From Ensifer adhaerens (lineage in GTDB: Bacteria; Pseudomonadota; Alphaproteobacteria; Rhizobiales; Rhizobiaceae), in NCBI RefSeq assembly GCF_013283195.1, contig NZ_JABEKT010000007.1:1-64000 (forward strand): a stretch of 64,000 bases of DNA. Direction: 5' to 3'. The notes under the pieces were generated by a model. The model ran no database searches. It was not told where the DNA came from and saw only the letters and a list, made by a program, of their open reading frames with translations. Numbering within the stretch: the first letter of the stretch is position 1; each line of letters starts with the position of its first letter. Positions 9,046 through 17,698 of the stretch are shown piece by piece. Both the position numbers and the translations under genes were made by a program.

Positions 9046-10740
9046 TCAGACCGTCACGCGCAGAACCTCTTCGATCGAGGTGACGCCACGCCGGTATTTC
9101 GAGAGCCCATCTTCCAGCATGGTTGTCATGCCTGCCTGGACGGCGACGGTCTGAATCTTCTGAGGATCGGCATCCTTGCGGATCAAAGCGGTAATCTCGC
9201 TGTCGACGGGCAGGACCTCAAATATTCCAACGCGTCCGCGATAGCCGCTGTCGCCGCAATAGGAGCAACCGACCGCGCGAAAGCATGTGTCACCGGGGCG
9301 TTTGATAAAGCGCTGGCGCGCCGCAGATGTCGACGCGGCGGGCGCCATGTCCTCGATCGGCGCCTTGCAACGCTCGCACAATTTTCTGACCAGGCGCTGA
9401 GCAATGACGCAACGCAGTGCGGATGCCAGAAGGAATGTTTCGACGCCCAGATCCATCAACCTTATGATGGCGTCTGCCGCGCTATTGGTGTGCAGGGTCG
9501 TTAGAACCAGATGGCCAGTCAATGCTGCCTGAAGACTGATCGAGGCGGTTTCGCTGTCGCGCATCTCACCCACCATCATGACGTCGGGGTCCTGACGAAG
9601 GAACGATCGCATCGCATTGGCAAATGTCAGGTTTATCGATGGCTTGACCTGAGTTTGGCTGACCCCCGCCATCTGATACTCGATCGGATCTTCGATCGTC
9701 ATGATCTTGCGTTCGGGGCTGTTCAGAGTGGACAATGCAGCGGTCAGGGTGGTCGTCTTGCCGCAGCCGGTCGGGCCGGCCACGACAACGAGGCCATGAG
9801 GCTCGGCCAGTTGCGTATGAAGAACGGAGTAATCACGCGACGACATGCCCAGGCGAGAAAGATCAAGGGCTTCGGCGCCTTTGACGAGGATGCGCACGAC
9901 CAGCGCTTCTCCGTGCAACGTCGGCATTGTCGCCACCCGGAAGTCAGCGCGCGTCGAGTTGATCAGGATACGTGCGCGCCCGTCCTGCGGCAGCCTGCGT
10001 TCGGCAATATTCAAGCCTGCCAGGATCTTGATACGCGAGATGACGCCGCGCGCAATCTCGTTTGAAAGCGGCTGCATCGTGCGCAGCATCCCATCGACGC
10101 GCATCCTCAGCCTTACGCCGTCAGGTTGAGGTTCGATGTGAAGGTCCGTCGCCGATAGACTGAGCGCTGTTTCGAGCAATTGATCCACGGCCCGAACGAT
10201 CGGCGCGCCGCTGGCGATATCGTGGAGGCGATCGAGATCCTCCTCGTTCCGATCGCCAGCAACAGGCGACGTCGAGCGCTCTGTGTTTGCGTCCTTGGCC
10301 GGTTCCCTCGAAAGCATGCGCTCGAAGAGCATCGCCATTTCCTCGAACGTCGCGATCCGCAACTCCACCTGACGGCCAAGTGCCGCCAAGGCAGCGTCGA
10401 TCGCGTCGTTTCGACTGGGATCGGCAACGACGAGCAAACGAGCCTCACCTTCGAGCGCCGGCATCGCCCATGCGGCACGAAGGAACCGCGCCGACAAATC
10501 TTCAGTCAATTCCGGACGAAATTCGACGCGGTTGAATGCTGCGCGATTGAGGTTGTGAAAATCGGCAATCGCATCGGCGAGCAGCTCCCCGGACAACAGC
10601 CCGGTCTCCCAAAGGACGGTGTAGTTCGAGGGCGCTTCCACAAGAAGCCGTTCCAGGGACAGCCTCTCTGCCGGGCCGACCAGGTCCTCTTTCGTCAATA
10701 GATAGCGAATGAAATGCGTTACAATCGTTGCCGTATTCAT
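9046..10740 (-). CDS. gspE: Type II secretion ATPase GspE
   Basis: 564-residue secretion ATPase. An N-terminal MshEN-like domain (about 40-135) is followed by the T2SSE ATPase core: Walker A GPTGCGKT (322-329), Asp box MTIEDPIEY (348-356), Walker B-type DPDVMMVGEMRD (384-394) and the His box TGHLVLTTLHTN. A zinc module is formed by Cys455, Cys458, Cys492 and Cys495. ATP hydrolysis drives pseudopilus growth. Unlike the other gsp genes it is encoded on the minus strand, between the F-to-C/N block and gspD. Its start faces gspD across a 220-bp divergent region, so the two may share control. Confidence 0.95.
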   Translation of the reverse strand: MNTATIVTHFIRYLLTKEDLVGPAERLSLERLLVEAPSNYTVLWETGLLSGELLADAIADFHNLNRAAFNRVEFRPELTEDLSARFLRAAWAMPALEGEARLLVVADPSRNDAIDAALAALGRQVELRIATFEEMAMLFERMLSREPAKDANTERSTSPVAGDRNEEDLDRLHDIASGAPIVRAVDQLLETALSLSATDLHIEPQPDGVRLRMRVDGMLRTMQPLSNEIARGVISRIKILAGLNIAERRLPQDGRARILINSTRADFRVATMPTLHGEALVVRILVKGAEALDLSRLGMSSRDYSVLHTQLAEPHGLVVVAGPTGCGKTTTLTAALSTLNSPERKIMTIEDPIEYQMAGVSQTQVKPSINLTFANAMRSFLRQDPDVMMVGEMRDSETASISLQAALTGHLVLTTLHTNSAADAIIRLMDLGVETFLLASALRCVIAQRLVRKLCERCKAPIEDMAPAASTSAARQRFIKRPGDTCFRAVGCSYCGDSGYRGRVGIFEVLPVDSEITALIRKDADPQKIQTVAVQAGMTTMLEDGLSKYRRGVTSIEEVLRVTV

Positions 10741-10844
10741 CCGTCCCGCCGCAGTACACTACAGCAAAGCCCCACTCACTCGACCGCCACTTTGACGGCT
10801 TGTCGACATCGAAGGCAGATACATGCCGGCCCCTGGGATCTTAA

Positions 10845-10865
10845 GCGGTTATCCCCAAGAACCGC
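10845..10865. promoter_or_regulatory. Dyad symmetry between gspE and gspD
   Basis: GCGGTT at 10845-10850 and AACCGC at 10860-10865 form an inverted repeat with a 9-bp centre, in the divergent promoter region of gspE (starts 10740) and gspD (starts about 10961). Its position suits an operator, but nothing identifies a regulator, and a chance dyad of this size is possible. Confidence 0.25.
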
Positions 10866-10960
10866 GATACCAGAAGTGGATTAGCTGCCGATAATAATAG
10901 TGATCCGTTACAGAAATGCTAGGCTTCGACATGAGTGAGGCAAGAATCAGTCGTGACAAC

Positions 10961-13060
10961 ATGAGCACTAGCGGGACAGTCCTTCGGACGGCTTTGTTTT
11001 TCGGCATCTGTCTGCTTTCCCCCGGCTGCCTCGCTCCTGAAGAAGGCCGATTGGGGAACGACGTCGACTCGATCCTGGGTTCGGTGACAAGCGCGGACCT
11101 GCAGGCGCGCTCACTCAGAAATGGCAGCAATTCTACGCTCGGCTACTCGTCCGCGGGATCGGCTGGTGCCCGCCAGCCAGCGATATACTCGTCCACGCGC
11201 CTCGGCGTTGTCGCCGCTCCAGCCGGAGCGGATGGTGCGGCCGGTGATAGCGTCAATCTGAATTTCCAGGGGGCTGAGCTCCGCGACGTCGTGCAAGCCA
11301 TCCTCGGCGAGACGCTTGGTCTGACCTATACGATCGACCCGAAGGTAACCGGGACGGTGACACTGTCGACCGCTCGGCCGGTCCCTCGTGACGATCTCGT
11401 GTCCATTCTTGAATCGATGCTCGAAATGAATGGTGCCGATCTCGTTAAGCGCGGCAATGCCTTTCAGATCGTCGAGGCCGGATCTTCGATCGCCGGTCAG
11501 GTCAGCACGAAAGGTCGCCCGACCGGCTTCGGCATCACGGTCGTACCGCTGAGATATGTGTCGGCGCAGGCGCTTTCGCGGCTCGTGGACGGTTTTGGCG
11601 CGCGTCCAGGGACGCTGCGGATTGACACCACGCGCAACGCTATCCTGATCGCCGGCAGCGGGCCCGACCGCGAAGCGGCGCTGGAGACGGTCACGGCATT
11701 CGACGTCGACTGGATGAGGGATCAGTCGGTGGCGGTCCTGCCGCTCCAGCACGCACGCCCCGAAGCCGTCATTCCCGAACTCGAGCGCATTTTCGCCAGC
11801 AAGGGCAGCAATGGCGACAGCGTCATACAGTTCATGTCGATGCCGAGATTGCGTGCCGTTCTGGCGGTCTCACAGAACAAGGCACTCACGGAACGCGCTC
11901 TCACCTGGGTCCGCCGTCTTGACCGAGAGAACCCAGACCTCGGACAAAGCGTTCATGTCTATCGCGTCAAATATCGTGACGCGACGAAGATCGCAGAACT
12001 TCTGCAGCGTCTGTTTGCAGCCAACGAAGAGACGGAAACCGCCGACCAACAGGCCGCTCCCGATGAAGCGGCCGCACAGGAGCCGGCAGCCAGCGACGAG
12101 GACGTCGTGGACATCGACCCGGCGCGCTTCGGCGGTTCGTTGCAGCCAGAGCTCGGCGCCGAGCCGGTTCGCATCCGCTCGGATCCATCCAACAACTCGA
12201 TCGTGATCTACGGCGACCTCGAGATGCGCAAGCGCGTGCTTGCCGCTCTGACACGGATCGACGTTCCCCAACTCCAGGTCGCCATCAGTGTCACGATGGC
12301 GGAGGTTCGGCTCACCGACGAACTGCGCTTCGGCGTCCAGTATTTCGTGAAGAGCAAATCGGTTGGTCTGGGCACCGACGAGGGATCGTTCGGTCTCTTC
12401 AAAACGCTTGCCGACAACATTGCCCGTGAGGTGCCCGGCTTCAATTTCGTCCTGGGCGCGAACAGCAGTCCGGATGTGATCATCAGCGCGCTCGATAAGA
12501 TCACGGATGTGCAGATCCTGTCGTCGCCGTCGCTTGTAGTGCTTGAAAACGAGGTGGCACGTTTCCAGGTGGGCGATCAGATCCCGATCATCACGCGTAC
12601 CGTCGTGCCGGTCGAAACCGCCGACGCCCCGGTCAGCAACCAGGTCGAGTACCGGGACACGGGCATCATCATGAACGTGCGCCCGAGGATCGCCGAAAAC
12701 GGCGTGGTGGCGATGCGGATCGACCAGGAAATATCGAACGCCGCTTCGGGCGACAACAGCCTGACGCCGGTCATCTCCAACAGAAGCATTTCGAGCTCGG
12801 TATCGGTTCTTGACGGACAGACAGTGCTACTCGGCGGCTTGATCAGCGAAACGCAGGAGCGCGGCAAGGATGGTATTCCCTTCCTCAGTCGCCTGAAGCA
12901 TGTCGGCAGCCTGTTCGGCAGCAAGAACCGGTCGAACGCGCGGACCGAGCTGCTGATCATGATCAGGCCGATGGTCATCCGCGATTCACGCGATGCACAG
13001 AGCGTTGCAGAGGAATTGCAGGCGCGGATGTGGGGCATGGGTTCGCGGGCGTTGAAGTAG
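10961..13060 (+). CDS. gspD: Type II secretion secretin GspD (lipoprotein form)
   Basis: About 699 residues from the ATG at 10961, chosen because it places a lipoprotein signal (LFFGICLLSPGC, lipobox Cys23) at the N-terminus; in-frame ATGs at 10916 and 10931 would add up to 15 residues. N0 and N1-N3 periplasmic repeats follow (VNLNFQGAELRDVVQAIL; TVVPLRYVSAQALSRLVDGF; VHVYRVKYRDATKIAELLQ), with an acidic low-complexity insertion after N3. The secretin core carries VQILSSPSLVVLENEVARF, VGDQIPIITR, VEYRDTGIIMNVRPRI and GGLISE. It forms the outer-membrane channel; the acylated N-terminus may allow self-targeting without a separate pilotin, and none is seen here. Confidence 0.95.
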   Translation: MSTSGTVLRTALFFGICLLSPGCLAPEEGRLGNDVDSILGSVTSADLQARSLRNGSNSTLGYSSAGSAGARQPAIYSSTRLGVVAAPAGADGAAGDSVNLNFQGAELRDVVQAILGETLGLTYTIDPKVTGTVTLSTARPVPRDDLVSILESMLEMNGADLVKRGNAFQIVEAGSSIAGQVSTKGRPTGFGITVVPLRYVSAQALSRLVDGFGARPGTLRIDTTRNAILIAGSGPDREAALETVTAFDVDWMRDQSVAVLPLQHARPEAVIPELERIFASKGSNGDSVIQFMSMPRLRAVLAVSQNKALTERALTWVRRLDRENPDLGQSVHVYRVKYRDATKIAELLQRLFAANEETETADQQAAPDEAAAQEPAASDEDVVDIDPARFGGSLQPELGAEPVRIRSDPSNNSIVIYGDLEMRKRVLAALTRIDVPQLQVAISVTMAEVRLTDELRFGVQYFVKSKSVGLGTDEGSFGLFKTLADNIAREVPGFNFVLGANSSPDVIISALDKITDVQILSSPSLVVLENEVARFQVGDQIPIITRTVVPVETADAPVSNQVEYRDTGIIMNVRPRIAENGVVAMRIDQEISNAASGDNSLTPVISNRSISSSVSVLDGQTVLLGGLISETQERGKDGIPFLSRLKHVGSLFGSKNRSNARTELLIMIRPMVIRDSRDAQSVAEELQARMWGMGSRALK

Positions 13061-13638
13061 TGCAGCTGTCCAAACGCATCGACCCGGATCTGCTTCCTGT
13101 CTTTGCCGCGACCATGGCTGCCCTCGTGATTGGTCTCGCGACCCTGCAGTGCGCGCGAACATTGTTGTTGATGTTGCTTGCTGCCTGCGTGACACGCATC
13201 GCCCTTCAGGATTGGCGAAGCCTTAGGGTTTCCAATTTTATGAATGGCACGGTCGCCGCCATCGGTATCGCGGCATGGCTCGCCGGCATCGATCCCGCGC
13301 GAGTTGACGCGTCGCGCACTTTTCTCGAGATCGCACGCGATGTGACATTGACTGGCGGCGCGCTCCTATTGGTACGAGCGCTTTACTTCAGGCTTCGTGG
13401 CATTGAGGGACTCGGGCTGGGTGACATCAAGCTCGGCGCTGCCGCCGGTATTTGGATCGGTTGGGAAAATTTCGCATTGGCTGTCTTTGGCGCAGCGTTG
13501 GGCGCCCTGTTGTTCGTGTTGGTTTCGACGATGAAGCACGGGCATTGGCCGGCAGGACGCCGCATACCCTTCGCCTCGTTTTTAGCCCCGGCAGTTTGGG
13601 GCACATGGTACCTAGCCCAGCAACTTGTTGCCAGTTGA
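13060..13638 (+). CDS. Short prepilin peptidase (A24 family, GspO-like)
   Basis: About 192 residues from a GTG at 13060 that overlaps the last base of the gspD stop (another GTG lies at 13030). It is a polytopic membrane protein with the two catalytic aspartates of type IV prepilin peptidases: one in LQDWRSLRVSN and one in GLGLGDIKLG. It lacks the N-terminal cytoplasmic methyltransferase/zinc region of PilD/GspO (about 290 residues), so it resembles CpaA/TadV-type peptidases and may cleave without N-methylating. It is expected to process the five pseudopilins encoded upstream. Confidence 0.88.
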   Translation: MQLSKRIDPDLLPVFAATMAALVIGLATLQCARTLLLMLLAACVTRIALQDWRSLRVSNFMNGTVAAIGIAAWLAGIDPARVDASRTFLEIARDVTLTGGALLLVRALYFRLRGIEGLGLGDIKLGAAAGIWIGWENFALAVFGAALGALLFVLVSTMKHGHWPAGRRIPFASFLAPAVWGTWYLAQQLVAS

Positions 13639-13689
13639 ACATATTGAAGAGCAGCGTGGCGGCACATCGCACCGCCCGATCTCAACATC

Positions 13690-14655
13690 CTAGAGCCAGC
13701 CGGACTTCTTGAAGCGCCAATAAAGGATGGCGCAGAGAGTGGCGATGACGCCGAGAACGGCAAAATAGCCATAGCGCGTCCCAAGTTCGGGCATGTGTTC
13801 GAAGTTCATCCCATAGATACCAGCAATCGCGGTCGGCACAGCGAGGATCGCCGCCCATGCCGCAAGCTGTCTTGTGATTGTGCCCTGGCGTTGTTGCTCG
13901 AGCAGGTTCGAGGCTTCGAAGACGGACGTCATTATTTCGCGAAGGCCGCTGACCAGCCCCTCCACACGCTTGATATGGTCATGGACGTCCTTGAAGAACG
14001 GCTTTGCATTGTCGTCGATGCAGGGCAGGTCGAGGTGGCTCAGCTTTCCCACCACTTCGCCCATCGGACCGAGCACGCGCTGGAACCGGATGACGTGACG
14101 GCGCATACGGAAGACGCGCCTGATCTGCTCGGGCTGCAGGAAGGACATGAGGACGTGCTTCTCAAGCTCGAGTATTTTGTCCTCAAGGGTCTCAACCATA
14201 GGCAGGTAGCCGTCGACAACGAAATCGATGATGCCGTGGAGCACATAGTCGGGTCCGTGCTCAAGGAGCTGCGGCGACTGCTCGAGTTGCTGGCGCAGTT
14301 CCTGGTGAGAACGGGCCGATCCATGGCGGACAGAGATCAGATGGCGCTTCCCCACGAAGATGCAGGTTTCCCCGTAGGCTATCTTCTCACCTTCGAGGTG
14401 GGCCGTCTTGATGACGACGAAGAGTTGATTGCCGTAGATGTCGACCTTGGGCACCTGCATGCCGTTGAGAGCGTCCTCCACCGCGAGAGGATGAAGGCCG
14501 AACATTACCTGGAGATTGGCCATCTCGTCCGCAGTGGGATCGGTCACCCCGATCCAGATGAACTCACCGTCCCGGGCGTCGACGGGCGTCGCGACAAGCG
14601 GCACCTCGTCTGCACGTTTGCCGGCTCGATACAAATAGGAGGCGACGACTGTCAT
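13690..14655 (-). CDS. corA: CorA-type magnesium/cobalt channel
   Basis: 321 residues with the CorA layout: a soluble N-terminal alpha/beta domain, long helices (about 150-260), then two C-terminal membrane helices. The selectivity motif YGMN occurs at 281-284 at the end of the first helix, followed by a short FEHMPEL loop and a second helix ending in a basic tail. It forms a pentameric divalent-cation channel in the inner membrane. The CorA start is followed on the same strand, 72 bp upstream, by the kup stop, so the two ion transporters could be cotranscribed. Nothing links them to the secretion genes. Confidence 0.95.
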   Translation of the reverse strand: MTVVASYLYRAGKRADEVPLVATPVDARDGEFIWIGVTDPTADEMANLQVMFGLHPLAVEDALNGMQVPKVDIYGNQLFVVIKTAHLEGEKIAYGETCIFVGKRHLISVRHGSARSHQELRQQLEQSPQLLEHGPDYVLHGIIDFVVDGYLPMVETLEDKILELEKHVLMSFLQPEQIRRVFRMRRHVIRFQRVLGPMGEVVGKLSHLDLPCIDDNAKPFFKDVHDHIKRVEGLVSGLREIMTSVFEASNLLEQQRQGTITRQLAAWAAILAVPTAIAGIYGMNFEHMPELGTRYGYFAVLGVIATLCAILYWRFKKSGWL

Positions 14656-14696
14656 TTAGATTTTCCGAAGATGGTTCGATCGCGTGTCGGATGACG

Positions 14697-14716
14697 CGGC
14701 GGACAAAGGTCCGCCG
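14697..14716. terminator. Hairpin between kup and corA
   Basis: CGGCGGAC, loop AAAG, GTCCGCCG forms a perfect 8-bp stem just beyond the kup stop on the minus strand. No T-tract follows on either strand, so it is more likely a stabilising or Rho-assisted processing element than an intrinsic terminator. Confidence 0.35.
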
Positions 14717-14727
14717 TGGGCCGAGGA

Positions 14728-16626
14728 TCAAATCGTGACCTGTTCGCCGATCTCGACGACCCGGTTGGCGGGAAGCTTGAAATACGACGACGGATCGATA
14801 CCGAGCCCCGCGAGCGCGATATAGAGATGATCCTGCCAACGGGGCAGACCCGAGTTCGGATCGCTGATAAGGGTTCTGCGGCCGAGATAGAACGAGGTCT
14901 GCATGATCTCGAACTTGAATCCTGCCTTCTTGCAAAGCGAGAGCGCCTTGGAAACGTTGGGTTCGTCCATGAAGCCGAAGCAGAGTTCCAGCCTTGCAAA
15001 CCTGTCCGAAAGTTTTGTCAGCGTCACCCGGTCTTCCTGCGCAACGTAAGGATGTTCGGACGTGCGGACAGTCAGGATGACATTGTGCTCGTGAAGGACG
15101 TGATTGTGTTTGATGTTGTGCAGAAGGACTGCCGGCGTTTTGTCGCCTACGCTCGTCAAGAAGATCGCCGTCCCACGGACCGTCTGGGGAGCATGTGTCG
15201 ATTTCTCTATGGAACGGATGAACGTCTCCAGCGGTATATCGTGGCGCGCCGTCTTTTCACGAAGCATTCTGGATCCACGGGTCCAAGTCCACATGATGAG
15301 CATGATGGCAAGTGCCAGCGCCACCGGTACCCAACCGCCGTCATGGATCTTGAGCAGGTTGGCGACCAGGAAAACGCTCTCGATGACCAGCAGCGGCAAA
15401 AGCAGCATCCCCGCCACAAGCGTGGAGTATCCCCAGACGGAGCGCAGAAACTGGAAAGCCATAACCGTTGTCACGACCATCGCGCCGGTGACCGAGATGC
15501 CATAGGCGGTGGCCAGCGATTCCGAATCTCCGAAGGAGAAGATCAGCACGATCACGCCGACAAACAGCATGACGTTCACGGCGGGCACGTAGATTTGCCC
15601 GGTATTGGTCTCGGAGGTGAACTTGATCAGCAGGCGCGGCAGGAAGCCCAGATGGACCGCCTGTCGTGCGAGCGAGAACGCGCCCGTGATGACGGCCTGG
15701 CTGGCGATGATGGTTGCCATGGTGGCGAGAATCACCATCGGCAAAAGGGCCCAGTCCGGATAGAGCAGGAAGAATGGGTTTGCCATCGCCTCAGGATGGC
15801 TAAGCACCAGCGCGCCCTGGCCGAGGTAATTGAGCGCCAATGCGGGGAAAACGAGCGAGAACCAGGCTGTGCTGATCGGCTTGCGCCCGAAATGTCCGAG
15901 GTCGGCATAGAGCGCTTCCGCTCCCGTGACCGTCAGGAACACGGCGCCGAGCACGATCAGGCCCGCCCAGCCCGCATGGGTGATGAACCAGAGGGCGTTG
16001 ATCGGATTGAGCGCTTCGAGGATTGTCCAGTCGTCGCCAATGTGGATCAGGCCGCCCCATGCCATGGCGAGAAACCACACGACCGTGATGGGCCCGAAGA
16101 ATTTTGCGACCGCCTGGGTGCCTTTCGACTGGACGGCGAAAAGCGCGACCATGATGGCGGCGGACAGCGGCAGCACGTAGCCGGAGAAGGCGGGAGTGAC
16201 CAGCTTCATGCCTTCGAGCGCCGACATGACGGACAGGGCAGGGGTGATCATGGCGTCACCGATGAACAGTGCCGCCCCGATTAGTCCCGCGAAGAAGAGA
16301 ACGGGCATGAAGCTGCCCGTCTTCTTCATCAGGAGGGCGAGAAGCGATAGCGTTCCGCCTTCGCCGTCGTTGTCGGCGCGCAACAAGAAGAGCACGTATT
16401 TGAACGTGACGATGATCGTCAGCGTCCAGACCATGAGCGAGATAAGGCCGATGACCTCATTATGATGCACGCCATCAGCCGAAAACGGCCGCAGCGCCTC
16501 GCGAAACGCGTAGAGCGGGCTCGTTCCGATGTCGCCATAGACAACACCGACGCAGCCGAGGAGGAGGACAAGAAAGTCACGCTTCTCCGAGTGGGGTTCG
16601 GAACCTACGTTACGCAAGGCAGTCAT
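14728..16626 (-). CDS. kup: Kup family low-affinity potassium transporter
   Basis: 632 residues from the ATG at 16626, which has a GGAG box upstream; the open frame extends further 5' but only this start fits the family. The signature [18 protein letters not shown] lies near residues 27-44, followed by about twelve membrane helices ([20 protein letters not shown] and [11 protein letters not shown] are family blocks) and a soluble C-terminal domain ending [11 protein letters not shown]. Kup proteins carry out H+-coupled K+ uptake. No regulatory elements are evident. Confidence 0.95.
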   Translation of the reverse strand: MTALRNVGSEPHSEKRDFLVLLLGCVGVVYGDIGTSPLYAFREALRPFSADGVHHNEVIGLISLMVWTLTIIVTFKYVLFLLRADNDGEGGTLSLLALLMKKTGSFMPVLFFAGLIGAALFIGDAMITPALSVMSALEGMKLVTPAFSGYVLPLSAAIMVALFAVQSKGTQAVAKFFGPITVVWFLAMAWGGLIHIGDDWTILEALNPINALWFITHAGWAGLIVLGAVFLTVTGAEALYADLGHFGRKPISTAWFSLVFPALALNYLGQGALVLSHPEAMANPFFLLYPDWALLPMVILATMATIIASQAVITGAFSLARQAVHLGFLPRLLIKFTSETNTGQIYVPAVNVMLFVGVIVLIFSFGDSESLATAYGISVTGAMVVTTVMAFQFLRSVWGYSTLVAGMLLLPLLVIESVFLVANLLKIHDGGWVPVALALAIMLIMWTWTRGSRMLREKTARHDIPLETFIRSIEKSTHAPQTVRGTAIFLTSVGDKTPAVLLHNIKHNHVLHEHNVILTVRTSEHPYVAQEDRVTLTKLSDRFARLELCFGFMDEPNVSKALSLCKKAGFKFEIMQTSFYLGRRTLISDPNSGLPRWQDHLYIALAGLGIDPSSYFKLPANRVVEIGEQVTI

Positions 16627-16820
16627 GGGGTCTCCGGCAACTCGGCGGCTGTGTCGTGGAGGGAGTATATGGTGCAATGCGCAAATGCTGGCAATCTGTG
16701 TTGTGCGCTCTAGCAACAACAGATGATATCCTCGCTATTGCAGAAGAAGGACGGCGCCTAGCCGGACCTATTGGAGACGATCGCAGCACCCATGGCGCGC
16801 CGGCTGATCAAAAGCTATGT

Positions 16821-17465
16821 TTATGAACCTTGCATGGGTGCCGGAAGAATGCCCTTCAGGATCGTCTCGGTGATCGTTATCGCCGCCGTCTCGTAATCCT
16901 CTGCTTTCAGACGTGCCTTCTTCAGGCCGTCGGCGGCGATCGGCTCGAAATCGGCATAGTATTGCGTCGATGCCCAGAGCATGATGAACAGGTGGCGTGG
17001 ATCGACTGGCAGCATCTTTCCAGCCGCAATCCATCCCTCCACGACAGCCACATGTGCATCCGTGACCTGGCGCATATGATCGCGATCCTTCTTCTTCAGG
17101 AACCGGGCACCCTGGATGATCTCGCTGGCAAACAGCCGGGATTCCGCGGTGTTCTTGCGCGTGTAGTCGAGCTTGGCCCTGATATAGAGGCGGAAGGCCT
17201 CGGCCGGCTCGCGCTCGGGCGAGATGTATTTCAGCGCGTCGTCCCAACTGGCGATAAGGTGCGCGACGATGGCCCTGTAGATCTCCTCCTTGGAGGAGAA
17301 GTAGTAATAGACGTTGGCCTTGGGCAGGCCCGAGGCTTCGGCGATCTCGGCGATGCGGGTGCCGTCGAAGCCTTTGCGCGCGAAGATCTCGATCCCGGCC
17401 TTGATGATGAGGCGCATATTGCGCTCGCGGATGCGTTCCTCCGGATCTCGTGCTGCCTTTGCCAT
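16821..17465 (-). CDS. RutR-like TetR family repressor
   Basis: 214 residues. A TetR helix-turn-helix lies in the N-terminal third (IFARKGFDGTRIAEIAEASG, then LPKANVYYYFSSKEEIY). The C-terminal domain resembles the RutR/YcdC ligand domain: DPRHLFIMLWASTQYYADFE parallels the Trp-Ala-Ser-Thr-Gln region that lines the uracil/thymine pocket of E. coli RutR, and length is close (about 212 there). The gene is divergent from a nucleoside-type operon, and the intergenic region holds three sites matching the RutR operator pattern. I therefore infer a pyrimidine-responsive repressor of that operon. The ligand may differ from uracil. Confidence 0.85.
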   Translation of the reverse strand: MAKAARDPEERIRERNMRLIIKAGIEIFARKGFDGTRIAEIAEASGLPKANVYYYFSSKEEIYRAIVAHLIASWDDALKYISPEREPAEAFRLYIRAKLDYTRKNTAESRLFASEIIQGARFLKKKDRDHMRQVTDAHVAVVEGWIAAGKMLPVDPRHLFIMLWASTQYYADFEPIAADGLKKARLKAEDYETAAITITETILKGILPAPMQGS

Positions 17466-17585
17466 GCGATCTCGCCTCCATCTCGCCGCCGCTCCCTACC
17501 AGACAATCATGCGTGGCGGCGAGGCCGTTTGCGCAATTTCCGAGTTTTCCGGCGAAATGCAAGCGCTCGCCATTTTCATAAAACC

Positions 17586-17670
17586 TGACGATACGGTCAA
17601 AAAAACCTGACGGTTCGGTCATTTTTTATCCTCAGGAAAGTTGACACTTTGGTCAGCTTTTGTCTAGTCT
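17586..17670. promoter_or_regulatory. Three RutR-type operators and the operon promoter
   Basis: TGAC-N6-GTCA occurs three times: 17586-17599, 17608-17621 and 17642-17655. The first two are 22 bp apart (about two helical turns) and the third is 34 bp further on. This is the core of the E. coli RutR consensus TTGACCA-NN-TGGTCAA. The third copy overlaps a TTGACA at 17641-17646; TAGTCT at 17665-17670, 18 bp away, could be the -10. The arrangement implies repression by blocking RNA polymerase, and control of both the divergent regulator gene and the operon starting at 17699. Confidence 0.72.
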
Positions 17671-17698
17671 CCTTTCAACGAGTTGGAGGGGCGGTGTG

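Noticed and set aside
14716-16284. 522-codon plus-strand open frame opposite kup
   Set aside because: Antisense shadow of a GC-rich gene; the peptide is His/Asp/Arg-rich with no motif, while the opposite strand encodes a full Kup protein.
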